A stretch of 64,000 nucleotides of DNA, taken from assembly GCA_015501055.1 (NCBI GenBank), contig JADNYV010000068.1, forward strand, positions 62,001 through 126,000, given 5' to 3'. Position numbers and translations under genes: made by a program. Every line of letters begins with the position of its first letter. Position 1 is the stretch's first letter. Below the pieces are notes generated by a model. The model saw only the letters and a program-made list of their open reading frames with translations, was not told where the DNA came from and did not search any database. The stretch is from Mucidula mucida (lineage: Eukaryota; Basidiomycota; Agaricomycetes; Agaricales; Physalacriaceae). Positions 21,644-33,515 of this stretch are shown here, piece by piece.

Positions 21644-24375
21644 TCAATCCGCCATGGATTTAGCGACATCTACACGCCATCCGTGGGTGTCTGGACCCTC
21701 ACCATTGCCTTTGTCAAGGTGACTCCAGTGAATCGACTTCCACGAGACGTAACCGGGATCCAGTAGGGCCTCCATCGCTTCCTCTCTACTCAGAGCGACC
21801 GTCTCCTGCATATGCTCCGCAAAACGCTCAGAGCCTGGCGTCTGCAACAGAGTGAAGAATCTGAAAGCGTCATGGGGAAGAGACATGTCGAAAGTGTAGT
21901 CGGAGACCTCGGAGACGAAGCACTGTAGACATGTGGAATCAATCAGTTCATGAAGCCTTTGAAATACGTGAGACGGACCTCTTTGTCCTCGGTCATCCAT
22001 CCAACAACCGTCGAGACAATGTTCTGTTCGACAAGGAAACCGAGAACAGCGGCACTGATATGATGTATCTCCCACAGAGCAAGGGCAGATCGTAGTGCCG
22101 CAGAGAGGTGGGCAAGATGTTTCTCTCTCTCCTGGGGATTATTGATGGTGAGAACGTGCTCGACAATGATAACGGGCATCTGAACATCGGTCCCTTTGCG
22201 GGTCGCCACCGAAAACTCAGGAAGAACCCTTGTTATCTCCGCAGTGCGCGGTACTCCTCTGAAAATCGCATGGTCTTTGAGCGCAAAGACGAATGCGGAA
22301 TGGGGGCATATCTCCGTCAAATTGATGACGTCGCTTCGTAAGGCGTCGACTTCGCGGAGACGACGGTGAACCGTCCAGTGTGGATAGTACCTGTTAAACT
22401 GGAATGAGTTGTTGTTATGAGTGAATGCCTTGCTACCCACCTGACAAGCAATTCTGAAACCTCGCGAGATCGCCATGCTCGAGAAAATACACAATTGTAT
22501 AACGCCATCCAATGGGTGATGTGCAAATGGTTGTTCGTAGGGTCTGCAGGCATGTCATGCAGCTGTCGCGCATAAGAGCAGAAGAGCAGAGAGAAGGTGA
22601 CATCAGAGCTGAGGATTGAATAGTCGGCAGTTGTTCCCATGGGATTGTCCGAGGCGCAAGCGCTCTGAAATTCAGCGAGAAGGTGATGGGCATGGTCCGG
22701 GAGCCCTTTCTTAATGTCTTTGGCGTGTTCCGTCAGGAAGGAATTGCCGAGCTTTGTTGATCCGTCGAAGAGATGCAGCCAGAGGCTGATATGAGCGGGT
22801 AGTTGTCCGGAGGTTGTCGCGGACTGGATCCTGATATTGGCGGTACCCAGCCACAGCTGAATGACAGCTTCGGATGAACGAAATATGAATCTATGCAAAG
22901 AAAGATCAGAAGTGTTATTCAATGCAAGAGTCTGATCTACGCACCGGAGGACTGCATCATCGGCCACCAGTGGTGGGCGCGTCACATCAATTACTCGTCG
23001 TTCCTTGAGGCCACCTTCCGCTGCACACTGAAGCGATTCGTTGGCCCAATCACATGAGAAGAGTTGTCGACTCGGCGGGATCTTGTCCAGTTCGGCAGAA
23101 ATGCTCCTTGCGCTCGCCTGTATATTAGAGATGATTGTACGCAGATGAAGAACGTCGAGTGTTCTATAGAGAAGATTAAATTGTTTCGAACGGGGCTTTT
23201 CCTTCTCATTGATGATGGTTGAGTGGATACAAGGCTAGATGGTGCATTCTGATGAAAAAGCAAATAAACGACAGACTGAATCCTGCTCACCAGTCCTCCT
23301 TTATCTGTACGCCGTACAGTACCGAGAAATGTATCGACTCCGTATTGCTTTAGGAATAGTCCACACAACGGCGTATCGATTCCCAGGACTGAATATAGAG
23401 GCAGAGCGGCTGTCATAGCGCCACTCAGATGATGGCTGTGCTCCTCGATTCCGTGGTCGTCATCGCTGTGTGAGACCACTTTCTTATATTCGACAACAAG
23501 GATGGGAATGTCGAGGTATTCCGGGCGCGAAACTCCATGAGAGAATACATATGCGGGGTGATATTTAAAAGCCTCCTTCAAGTGGGGTGGGAGACGTGGA
23601 TCCTAATCGAGAAGACTACATCGGGAATGATTAGGGGAAACTCGAGGTTCGCCAGTTCAGCGGTTGTGGGGAATGCGGACCAGCGAGGACGAAAGCTGTA
23701 TTGTGATGAGTCGTGGTCGTCTCTCTGAGATCGACGATCGCACCTGATACTAACACCCTTCTCCTGAAGCTCGTTGTGCCAGACGTTGAGCATCAGTGTG
23801 TCGTATGCCAGCGTCCATGCCAGTGCAGGAGTGCAGTCTTCAGTAGTCGTCTGTTCAGCTCCGCAGTGTTTACGCACGGCATCCTCTGCGTCCAAGGTAG
23901 CACATAGAGCAACCCGAAATTGACGTAGACTGGAATCCAAGTCCCAGTTAGGCATACCCTCGGTTTCCAGCTGCTCAGGGTAGAAGTGATAGAGGTCTTT
24001 GTTGTGTTGCGCTCTTCTATACGCAATGCTGAAACTACCAGCGTTCTCTTGTACTGCCATAGGCAAATCAAGCAGTAGATAATTCTGAGGATATTTGTTA
24101 GAGGGTGCATAAGTGAAATGAATTCACGAACTCTCATGATTTTCGGCCAGGAGCATTTGAAGACATCATTCACTGTAGTCGCAACAGTCCCATCCAACTC
24201 TTTACCTACAGTGATGCTGTGTCCAGCACGTGAGATCGAATAGTAGCGTGGTATCAAGTCAGAGTCTCTGGCCCCGTAAAGTAGTCTGTCAAGAATTCAG
24301 CTTCAAACCAAGGATCATGATATGTACGTACTCTCGTAGTTCATCGTCTGGAGTGTTTGGATAGTGCTTAGACAT
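21644..24375 (-). CDS. Nuclease-like family paralogue B (one apparent frameshift)
   Basis: Same family and orientation as paralogue A. The ATG at 24375 gives MSKHYPNTPDDELRE, then an intron (GTACGT...TTGACAG) and LLYGARDSDLIPRYY. Next come FKCSWPKIM (about 24140-24165), WDLDSSLRQFRVALC, WHNELQEKGVSIR (about 23750-23790), and the core NLEFPLIIPDVVFSIRI (about 23600-23650) with LDIPILVVEYKKVV (about 23475-23515) and PLYSVLGIDTPLCGLFL. Later exons carry TLDVLHLRTIISNI, AVIQLWLGTANIRI, THWMALYNCVFS and RYYPHWTVHRRLR (about 22350-22390), ending VDVAKSMAD. The whole is roughly 800 residues in about nine exons. One base seems lost near 23587 between RIHVS and LKEAFKYHP. The IPD ... EYK pair suggests a PD-(D/E)XK-like fold; this is inference. 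Tandem with A, with a broken BTB gene between. Confidence 0.78.
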
Positions 24376-24883
24376 CTTATAAGCTATGCTGTTATCCTGA
24401 TAAGCGGACGTCAATGATAGAAGAATATCTTGTGAAGTTCAGTTCGTGGAGTTTGAGATGGTGAGATACGGTACGAAGCAAGGACTTAAAAGGAACGTCA
24501 CCGGAAAGCGGACCGAATCCCGTACAATTTGATCTCCAAGGTACATATTCTTCGTCGCTTTCAATCTCTTCGTTAGGTATGGAATGAAGGCAACGTCCAT
24601 TTCAAACACACTGGTGCTTCGGATCTTGTCTGATGGTCTGTCAGTCCTATTGTGTGCGCCTCAATATTGTGAACGCGACATGTCCTCATACGCAGTTTGC
24701 ATTCTCAAATGCAGCACTTCTGGCTGATGAAGTGCATGTGTCCTCCATTCTGGGTCGGAGAGGTGAATGAATGGTAGTAAGGAGAATGGAACTGGCTTGT
24801 AGAATGCAGAGTTTGCATCAACCTGAACTTTGTTTATATAGCTGATCGTACTTGTGTGTTATAAACATCAAGTCTCTCTTGTC
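24376..24883. other. Divergent intergenic region
   Basis: About 500 bases between paralogue B (leftward) and the 516-aa gene (rightward). It should contain both promoters. A TATATA-like element lies at about 24834-24842 before the rightward start. No other feature was recognised. Confidence 0.45.
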
Positions 24884-26641
24884 ATGGCACCTCCCCCTAG
24901 GATTGACGTGACACACCTTGATGTTCAACCTTACCAGCCTTCTGAAGGGAAAGCCTCCAAATTGACTGTTCAGTCAGTATCTAAGTAAGACCACATTGCG
25001 TATTGCATCATGACTCCGTGTCTGATATTACCTTCAGACTTGCTACAAAAGCAGAAAGCACAGAGTACTGGCTCAATACTCGTAATGTTCATCTCAGCAG
25101 CAGTCGGTTGCCTGAAGATATGCAGTCGAAGAAAGCTGAACCTAAACTGCGCCCTGCAGTGCTGCATATCCCGTCTCTTCAGCTCAACAAGCAAACTAAG
25201 AAGACACTGGTAGACGTACGTGACATTACCGCACTAATGATGAAGATTGAAACTGTCTATAGGACTTTGCCCCAGTGAAGGAAATTGGCATCATAGACCG
25301 CGAGATCGTCAATGCCTTCTTCACAAGCCTGGATGTTATGGACTCAACACCTGGCGACAACACACGATCTAAGACAGACCTTGAGGCAGTCATAAAGATT
25401 CATCCCCGCATCCTCTTTGAGGCGATAGACCTTTACGCCGGTACCATTAACCGGCTGGCAGATCAGGACGGGAATACTACCAACAAAGGTCCTCGAACAA
25501 CATCTGAAAAAGATGCGACAAAAGCCTATGATCAGCTGTTGACCAGCGCACAGAAGGGCTCTCTTGGAAGCCTGCCAGTAGCACTCCCCAAAACTCTGAC
25601 GTTTCAAGTAGGCCATGTCAACGAAGCCTCTACACGTCTCGCGCCGGATTGTTTTCTGCAGAAGGTAGTCAAGGTGATCAATTTGCATCAAGATTTGCTC
25701 CAGTGAGTTGCCTCTCCCAGATATAGGTGAATTTCACTCATTTACATATAGAGTCGAGTATACCATGAAGGTTCCAACCTATCACAAGCCCTTGGCTGAG
25801 CAACCCATGGTGCCGGGACTGGAGCCTGCTAGTGTCAGACTTGATGCCGGACTGAGTGTTCATGTCGAGGCACTTGAACCAGCTACGACACGTGCTGAGG
25901 ACGACAACAAGAACCAGAGTTTTGCCAAAATCCTCAGCACAAAGGAGAATCGAGAGGCATATATGACGTTCCTCCGTCACCTCATGAATCCATCAACAAC
26001 GGCGTTGGTGAAGGCCAAGGATTCGGACACCTCGAAAAGATTTCCTTTTGAAGGCGCGAGGATTTGGTCTGGCTGCGACTTCATTTTCTTGGTCATCGAA
26101 TACAAGAAGAAGGCGATGGTTTCTGCAGTGCGACAGCTTGCCATGCAGATGACTTCGGTCCTCATTTTCAACGCGGGGTTGACGCTGAGTGGCCCCGAGT
26201 TTCCTATCTATGGATTCCTAGTCGAAGATGCCACTGTTGAGGTGTACCGTGGCTGGCTAGAAAAAGTGTCTAAGGCAGATCTTCCGGTGAGTACGGCAAG
26301 TCCTTGTGCCCGGGGGAGCGCGATCTGACCATTTTCCGTTCAAGGACAAGGTATACATTGAGCAGGTTACGACGCGCCAAGATGGGACATCTAAGGTCCT
26401 CACATTTCACCTTGGGACGAGTAATGGTGTTGTCGACTTTTACCGCACTCTTACAAGCATCCGAGCCTACGGTTGTAACGACTTCGCTAATCGGGCGAAG
26501 GCAGCCGTTCTGGAGGTCTATAAGCTGATGTCCAATCCTAAGAAGTGGACGTCTCTGACCAAGGGATACAATGCGGTATACGCCGCTGAGAGAGCAGCCA
26601 GAATGAGAGCCCAAGGTGGCGAAGATGTAGATGATGATTAG
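24884..26641 (+). CDS. Intact 516-aa protein with D...ExK...Q nuclease-like core
   Basis: Five exons (24884-24984, 25038-25215, 25263-25702, 25752-26286, 26345-26641) join with all phases consistent to 516 residues, beginning MAPPPRIDVTHLDVQ and ending in an acidic GGEDVDDD tail. The N-terminal two thirds are mostly helical with no recognised domain. The C-terminal third has D349, E356-Y-K358 (CDFIFLVIEYKKK) and Q368 (VRQLAMQM), then FNAGLTLSGPEFPIYGFLVED and VEVYRGWLEKV. The D...ExK...Q pattern followed by a helix and a P-x-x-G-F-L strand matches a PD-(D/E)XK-like fold. The same layout (EYKK, helix, LG..TPLCGLFL) occurs in paralogues A-C, so it may be a distant relative. It is convergent with the FunK1 kinase gene. 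Function and cell location are unknown. Confidence 0.85.
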
Positions 26642-27055
26642 GGGATCAAGTGGATCAAGTAGACAGATGAACAATGTGAGACCTCGAGAACGCGTTGATT
26701 GAAGACATTCAACTGTCTTTTAGCTGGAGCGGGTAATGATGATTATAAAGGATACAATAACCTTCAATTGTGCTTAATAGATTGTTTGAACAGTTCAGCG
26801 ATTGTCCTCCTATGAAAGAGCGCACCATCGGATGTGCAAATGAAGAAAGAGTCGAAGTCTCCGACGCGTATTTGTCACAAATGGTCTCTAAGCGCCGGCC
26901 ATTGACGCAGAGCGAGCTCTTCGACCGTCATGTATATATTGGGCAATTAGCGACTTGTGATACCGCGCAAAGCAGCTTCATTGCCTGGAGGGACGGCCAG
27001 CAATTTGGTTGTGACTGGCGAAGGCCGTGAGCGCTTTGTTACAGACGACGTCATC
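26642..27055. other. Spacer after the 516-aa gene
   Basis: About 410 bases. A frame at 26770-27030 has no support. The right part leads into the repeat at 27056. Confidence 0.4.
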
Positions 27056-27352
27056 AATGCCTGCCGGTGGCTGTACAGTCCACCTTCCTTCCCCCTACTC
27101 AAGCTAGTGGCGATCTCGTTGGCCTCGTGTCGTCCACTGGCGCGACCACCATCTACCCATCCAACGACGCCATTCTCACCGTCCTCCAAGCCCGTTTCCG
27201 CGGTGATTTACCCTATGCGCGAGTCAGTCCAACCTCGTCGTCGTTGACCATTCGCCAATGTTACTCTGCAAAGGAATATGAGCAGGCCGCCGATGCCTCA
27301 CACCATCTAATGAGCTGTATGTCGTCTGCTGTTGGGGGTTGCCGCACTCTAT
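27056..27352 (+). pseudogene. Chitin synthase 5' fragment P1
   Basis: Begins with the flank word AATGCCTGCCGGTGGCTGTA, then matches the start of the myosin-chitin synthase gene (56266-56460). Recognisable peptides are [35 protein letters not shown] and SAKEYE. It breaks off soon after and passes into a unit (AGCTGTATGTCGTCTGCTGT) also found after fragment P2 at about 32568. It is too short to encode a motor. Confidence 0.82.
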
Positions 27353-27659
27353 AACGCGGGGACTGGTTACAGTGACGGATGTATGACATCGCCCGCGGGA
27401 CAATTCGACACGGGTTGAATGCGAAAGCAAGACGACATGGTGACGGGCACCTTAATGGTTCTCATTTGCGATTTTAGTTCAAACTAGTTTTCATTCCAAA
27501 CGCTGTGACTCGTAAGCGCTTGTATATATCCAGCTCATAGCAATGCATGCGTCAAAGTTTGTTACACTCATCTGTTGTTCCGAGTCGAGTACTTTTGGTA
27601 TAGGTTGTGGTTCTAATCAAAGTAAGTATATCATTCATTTCCCTAAACACTTTAATAAG
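27353..27659. other. 3' flank of the FunK1 kinase gene
   Basis: About 300 A/T-rich bases, no gene recognised. Confidence 0.45.
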
Positions 27660-30279
27660 CTACAAGCCGAGATCATCGCACCGAATCTTCAGATCTTTGT
27701 TACCAAGTTCGTTCATGTACTGCATAAAGGTCCAATACGTGACTTCCCCGTCAAGGGTCTCGTCATCAACTCTTTGTTTCGCTACAAGGGGCGGTGGCTT
27801 GATATGACCAGCCTTGATAGCTGCGTTTAACCTTTCGCTGATGGAGAAGGACGAGAGTTGAGTCTTCGCCTGATGCCTTTTTGCAAAACCTCCGCCAAGA
27901 ACCTTCCAGAGGGATACCACCCACTCTTCGAAAACTCGAAAGCTGGGCGAAATTTGCGATTTGATGACCTCAATGTCGGTGCTATGGAAGAATTTGACCT
28001 TGGTCGCTTGAAGCTGCGACCACGACATGCTCCAGTCGAACCAATCCTCAAAAGGTGGGTCCGATCGTAGCTGCTGGACCGAACCTTTCTTCTGATCGAT
28101 TTCGTGGCGACAGACAAGCATAAGAAGGACGTAAAAAAGGGATTCCAGATCATGCCGGTAGAGGTGGAGGACGTGCAAATTATGGGGATCTTGGAGGTCA
28201 AACGCCATGAAGGGAGGCGTTCCGGTGCGCCGCATCAACGTGCTTTCGCTTTCAGCATCGACTTCAGAGAGCTGTGAGGCGAGATCAAGGTCATTGGGAA
28301 CGCCGTACACGTTCCCCGGCCCATCCTCGCGAACCATGATATTCGACATGCTCAGGTCGCGATGGAGGATTTTTGGGACCGTGTACAGCCATTGATGAGC
28401 TATAGAATCGTAAGTATGGGAGACGAACAAGAAAGCTGTAGAGCGCACTTTGAAGTATGTCCAAGAATACTTGACCAATCTTGCGTGAGCTGGTTAAACT
28501 GGTGATCGCATGCAGCTCTTCGGAGACGCAGATGCGGAGACACCGGTCCTCGTAAAAGTACGTCTTTTCATTCGCGTACTCTGCGCTCTTGAGGAAGTCG
28601 CGCATGCGGGCCTGCACAGTGTTCTTCCCAATCTCGATGTCCATGGAAGCGGTCATGTTCGGCAGGTGATTCAAGACCCACGCATGCTTCTCGTCCGATT
28701 CGGCATGCATTCTCGCGCGTCGGATAAGTTCCATCTCTGGGACCCGTGTCGTCGTAGGATAGCTGATTTTCACCACGAACCGTTCATTGTCGGACCCGTT
28801 TTTGGTGGCAGCGATGACGCATGTGGTGCGACCGATAAGACCTGGCTGGCGAAAAACGATTTCCTTCAGGGTGTACACGTCGTCCTGGATTGTAATCTCC
28901 CGGTTGTAGAACATTTTTCGCCAGTCCCTGGGGCCAGTCTTGCCGGGGCCATTTTGGCTGGGGATAGTCTTGCCCTTGACATGTTTCGACGCAGATTTAT
29001 AATTCGTGCAAAACTTCAGCGAATCTTGGACGACTTCACGGAGTCCGAGGTCCTCAGGACTGAGGCGACGGAGACCATAGACCATCAAGATGAAGAGCCT
29101 CTGTCCTTCCTCTTCCAAGAGCTCGACGGCGGAGGAAACCGCGATTACACTCCGATCAAAGTACTCGAACTGGAATCGGTCTTTGTCGAACAAGGTGAGA
29201 ATGCTGTGGGAGCGAAGAATGGCATTGGAGAGATGTTCCATGGCGTATCGAGCGCATTGGGTCTGAGGATCTACTTGCGTTTTCGGAGTCGGAGCCTCGG
29301 TACTTTGCGCCTTGCGACTAGCACTAAAGGATCGGTTGATCTTTTGGGAAGAATTGCTCCCCTCTGCATCGTCATCTGTGCGAGTGCGCTTCCTAGACGC
29401 CTTTGTATCGACGGATGCAGCAGGACTCGGCTGACCTGAATTAGGCGCGCTTGCCTGTTTAGTCTCGCGGCCTCGCGACTTTTGGAGCGGGTCCGCCCCT
29501 GTAATAGACGACTCGTTAGAATGAACATTTGCGTTGAGGAACTGAACTTTACCATTGTGTAAAACCCGAAAATCATTGGCACCGCGGCATAACGCACTGT
29601 CGGTATCCTCCACCTCGACAACGTGGACAACATTGGAAAAGCTCAGCTCCTTCTCGTGAATTGTAAAGGAGCCGAACAATGATCTGATATCAGGGGATAA
29701 GCCCTTGGTGACCGCATCGACAAGTTCCACGGGATCGTTCACGGAAAAGGCTAGTTTCAACGTCTTTCGATCATCGCCGTCTGGTAGAGGATCATGTGCA
29801 TCGAGGAGTGTCAAGACAATGGCGTAGAGGGCCACAATGGGTGGATAGAGGCGGTGCTCGGTACCGGGACCGTTGAGGATCTCGCGAAAGCTTTCCAAGG
29901 CGGCCTTGAAGTCATCATTGGCAGTGATAGCCGCCAAGATGCCTTTGCACACTGGATTTGCCTTCCAATTTGCAGGCGTTCGAAACACCAGTTCCATAAA
30001 CTTCTCTGCATGCATGAAAACACGGTTGTTCTGGAGATCGTGCTCGATATATTCGTCGTGATTTTGGTAGAGGCTGTTACTGCTAAGCTCCTTGTCATCA
30101 TCAAAGGCAGCGTGCGCAGCAGAGCTATGAGCATGAGGTGTAGTGGGGAATGTGGGAAGACGGTTCGATGAGATTTTGGGGCCAGGCGTCTGAGGCGGCA
30201 GCTGCTGCTGCTCCGACGGCGGGGGGCTCTCGGGACTGTCGTCGGGATAATCCATTTCAGGGGACGTTGGTGGAGACAT
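27660..30279 (-). CDS. FunK1-type fungal protein kinase
   Basis: Two exons on the minus strand (30279-28449 and 28399-27660) give 856 residues. I take the start at MSPPTSPEMDYPDD; an earlier in-frame ATG (MDLTIDAHH, near 30375) is possible. The N-terminal half holds the domain that usually precedes FunK1 kinases, with a Lys/Ser-rich insert (KASRKRTRTDDDAEG). The kinase lobe has GRTTCVIAA, ERFVVKISY with the likely ATP-site lysine, the catalytic loop HRDLSMSN at 623-630, and NDLDLA (D647) in place of DFG. RRTGTPPFMAFD and HDLESLFYVLL are FunK1 hallmarks. The single intron (GTGCGC...CTATAG) lies just before the catalytic loop. Catalytic residues are present, so an active kinase is likely. FunK1 kinases are expanded in mushroom-forming fungi; substrates are unknown. 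Confidence 0.93.
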
Positions 30280-30825
30280 TGTTAGGAGTAAGAGAGGTGG
30301 ATATTGAGTAAGACAGAGAAGAACCTGGCTTTTGTAGTGTGAGGGGAGATGATGGGCGTCTATCGTGAGGTCCATGATACACGCGCGCCTTCCATTTTTA
30401 GTCAATTATTTGGTCACACTAGTCACATTTAGTACAGGTAGTGTATTTTCCCTTGTTCTACGCAATAGAACTGCCTGGGTCTTCCATCTTTTGACTCACT
30501 CCTCATAGTGAGCATGCGGCATCAGATTGTGCAGTCTGATGGTCGACAAAGCAGAGAAGAAATATCTCCATTCTCAAGCGCCACTGGCGCCTAAATCAGC
30601 TTCTTTTTCACTAAGTAATTCCTACTTACAACGTACACTCAGAAGTGTCCTAATAGGGCTTATGCACAGCATATGAGAGTCGAGACTCTGCATGACAATG
30701 CCATGAGTACGCTCACTTCACCAAAAGGGTCTCTTTTCTCGAGCATATCGATCGAGTGTGTCTTTGGAGTTGCTAGCGAGGTGCGTGTGTGTATCTCGAG
30801 CAGTACGCTTGGCTGATAGGAGGGC
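30280..30825. other. Upstream region of the FunK1 gene
   Basis: About 540 bases, no supported gene. Should contain the kinase promoter. Confidence 0.45.
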
Positions 30826-31038
30826 TTCCCAGATACTATCCGCATTGGACGGTGCACCGTCGTCTCCGCGAAGTTGAAGCCTTGCGAAGTGACGTCATTA
30901 ACTTGACAGGCATTCAACCTCATTTTGCACTTGTATCTACGCTTGAAGATGATCCTGCCATCTCTAAGGTTAGTACAGCGCACTCTTCGGCGGCGAGGAA
31001 GGTTCTGTCTAAGTCTGCGGCGTTCAGACTCCCGTAAT
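30826..31038 (+). pseudogene. Isolated C-terminal fragment of the nuclease-like family (copy D)
   Basis: A plus-strand frame carries PRYYPHWTVHRRLREVEALR followed by SDVINLTGIQPHFALV, clearly matching paralogue B (about 22300-22390). No other part of the gene is present on either side, so this is an orphan piece of the C-terminal domain. It is closer to B than to A in this stretch. Confidence 0.82.
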
Positions 31039-31750
31039 TCTACACTTGTATACCCTCAACTCGACAATATTTGAGGATCCGCTTGCCCCCAACGCATCCC
31101 TCCGCATCCCACCCAGCCCACGGCTTAGGCCAGAGCCAGTCAGAGCCGGCCGTGAGTTACGGCTTCTGGCCTGGCTTGGAAGATGGCGTACATCTTGTAT
31201 GTAGAGTAGTCATTTACCAGTCTGCATTGCGACTCCGCTCGTTCATCGCCTTGTCGTCCTCGGATCATATGGCGTCGATACGTAGTCGTGTTCATCAACA
31301 GGGAAGCAACGTCAAAACCACCTCGATATGTGAATAATCAATCAAGGTATGCCACCTGTTGGACCGACTCAGAGGACGACTATGTAAGGAGGCAAACTAG
31401 AATACGGACAGCACCACCTTTCATGCGCCACGCATCGCAACAAGATGAGTAGACGTACATTAGTCCGGACACGCTGGCCACTGGCAAGACGACGGGCGAC
31501 GATGAACAGACAATACAGGAATAATAGTAGAGGAGCACCAAGTTACATTAGAACGATTGAAACTTGAAGGTTTAGATTTTAATGCAGCGCCAATGAGTTC
31601 TAGACCTATCTGTTTACGAGCGCTCTTTGAGTTGAAGCGAACCTGCATGGCAGGAATGGTGCGGCAAATAAGCTAAGTTGAAGAGGGACGCTTTGTGAAG
31701 AGTCTTAGAGGCAGCGCGGGATAGAGAGTATCCTAAGTAAATGAAAGGAT
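31039..31750. other. Spacer, nothing firm
   Basis: About 700 bases. A G/C-rich stretch around 31085-31180 has short inverted words (CCCACGGC, GGCCAGAGCC, GGCTTCTGGCC) but no clear element ends. No gene was recognised. Confidence 0.4.
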
Positions 31751-32640
31751 GAGAGTAGCATCTCATCAGTAGATTGGTACAGACTACGTCACCAGTCTGT
31801 CTCCCTGCCTGTGGCTGTGCCCTCCTTCTTCTCCTCCTACCACACGCCGTTAGCGACGAGTACATAACTCCCCACTCAAGCTAGGGAACCGACCTCGTAG
31901 ACCTCGTATCGTCCTCTGGTGCTGCCACCATAATGGCACCATCTACCCATCCGACGATGCCATTCAGTGTCCTTCAAGCCCGTTTCCGCGCCTATAGGCG
32001 AGTCGGTCCAACCTCGTCGTCGTCAACCCTGACTACAAGATGCTCGCCAATGTTACTCTGCAAAGGAATATGAGGACCGGTGTGGACACGCCAAAACCGC
32101 TGCAGCCGCATCTGTACGAGGTAGCGCCGCGAATGTATTTGTTGATTCGAAGGAGAAACAAGAGTCAGGCGCTGCTTTCGAGGTATGTTGCCGCCGCCGT
32201 CGGGACTCGGCTGTCGCTGACATTGTTGCAGAGGCATATGCAGAACGGGCAAGTTGTCTTCGTAGTGAACCAGATTTTGCCGCTAGTGTTGAGCAAGCCA
32301 AGCTATCACCCTTAAACCATTTTGCTTGCTCACGAAGGGCGCTTGTATCATCCGAAGACATGTTTGATTCCTCCTTCCTCGCCTCGTCGGGCACCTACCG
32401 GCTTCCCTCCGGTTTTTCTACTACTGCCCGCTCGTCTATTGCACGTTTAGCGCAGAGTAGACGAAACTCGAGGGACGCCTACAGTGTGCAGATCTTTAGG
32501 CATTCCGGGGCCTTGTTGTCGTCTGACCACGGTCCTCCGCATATATTCACGCCGCTGCCTTTCCAAAGCTGTACGTCGCCTGCTGTCTGGTTTTCCGCAT
32601 ATTCTAATATTGGGATAAGCGAAATCGACGGTCTCTAGCG
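31751..32640 (+). pseudogene. Chitin synthase 5' fragment P2
   Basis: The flank (GAGAGTAGCATCTCATCAGT) resembles the flank before fragment P4 at 48470. The body at about 31886-32415 follows the real gene from its start (ATCTACCCATCCGACGATGC) through the end of exon 1, the whole first intron with a near-identical acceptor (about 32181-32232), and parts of exon 2 up to [12 protein letters not shown]. Several internal deletions, frame breaks and an added ATAATGGC show decay. Retention of intron 1 means that it was copied from DNA, not from mRNA. Confidence 0.85.
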
Positions 32641-33515
32641 GCTGCACCCATATGTACTGTACGTGCTTTTTGTCGTGCGCAAATTTGAAACAGCTAACGC
32701 TCTAGCAGTACCTACTCGCACCCTCCGCATACCTACCCAAGCAGTCTATGATCATCGTATTTGTATTCGTGCTCGTCGCTATCCCTATTTCGCTTGCTCA
32801 GTCAATGTGTCTTTGAGATCTACGTATGAAAATTTGATTGTGTCGCTCTCAAGCACCTCTTCGTCCATCTGATTGCAGCTTCCTTTGTGCGAGACATGCT
32901 CTCAAGGTCTTCTTTATTTGTCTCCTAGGTGCCGTGTACGGCGAAAGTACTTAACGTTTTAATAGCCTATAACCAGCGTGCTTTCCAGTACGGAAACATT
33001 CCCTTGTGGCCTGTTATTTCTCCCTCTGGCATTGCAAACGCTCCTCAGTCGACGCGGGAGTGATGCCATTTTCTTTGTTGACGTGGTTTATTGTCAACTA
33101 CTTCAGATGTTATTCATTACTGGACCAAGGATGGATCAGGTGGCCGACTCTGCATGAAGTGGGACGGTGCTACCGCGAGATGGGATAGCAGCGTCAATGA
33201 AGAAGATATGTCGGCATCGGCGAGTCTACCTGAATAACTGCAAAGACCTAAGCGTTGTCGTTCACACCCATAATTACCCGCATATACACATGCTACCAAT
33301 GTCACGCCCTTTTCAAGCTGTGCGTCGCGCGCTGCCAGGTTTTCTACATTCCCTGATATCAAGACAGGCGATTGACGACAGGCTCGTAGCGTTAACGGGG
33401 GCGCTGCCGCCAAGTTGAACTCGTTGCATGGATTAGAAAATGACTCGAGGCGGCAACAGGTTTCATTAGCAAGCAAGTCAGTACAAAGTCTCTGTCTGCT
33501 ACAGTGAAATATTGA
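32641..33515. other. Spacer with degraded repeat pieces
   Basis: About 870 bases. Around 33318-33345 a word resembling the post-fragment unit at 27311 and 32568 recurs (AGCTGTGCGTCG ... CCAGGTTTTC). No gene recognised. Confidence 0.4.

Noticed and set aside
27660..30405. FunK1 start at 30405
   Set aside because: The frame there opens with TTG; the first good ATG starts are near 30375 and at 30279.
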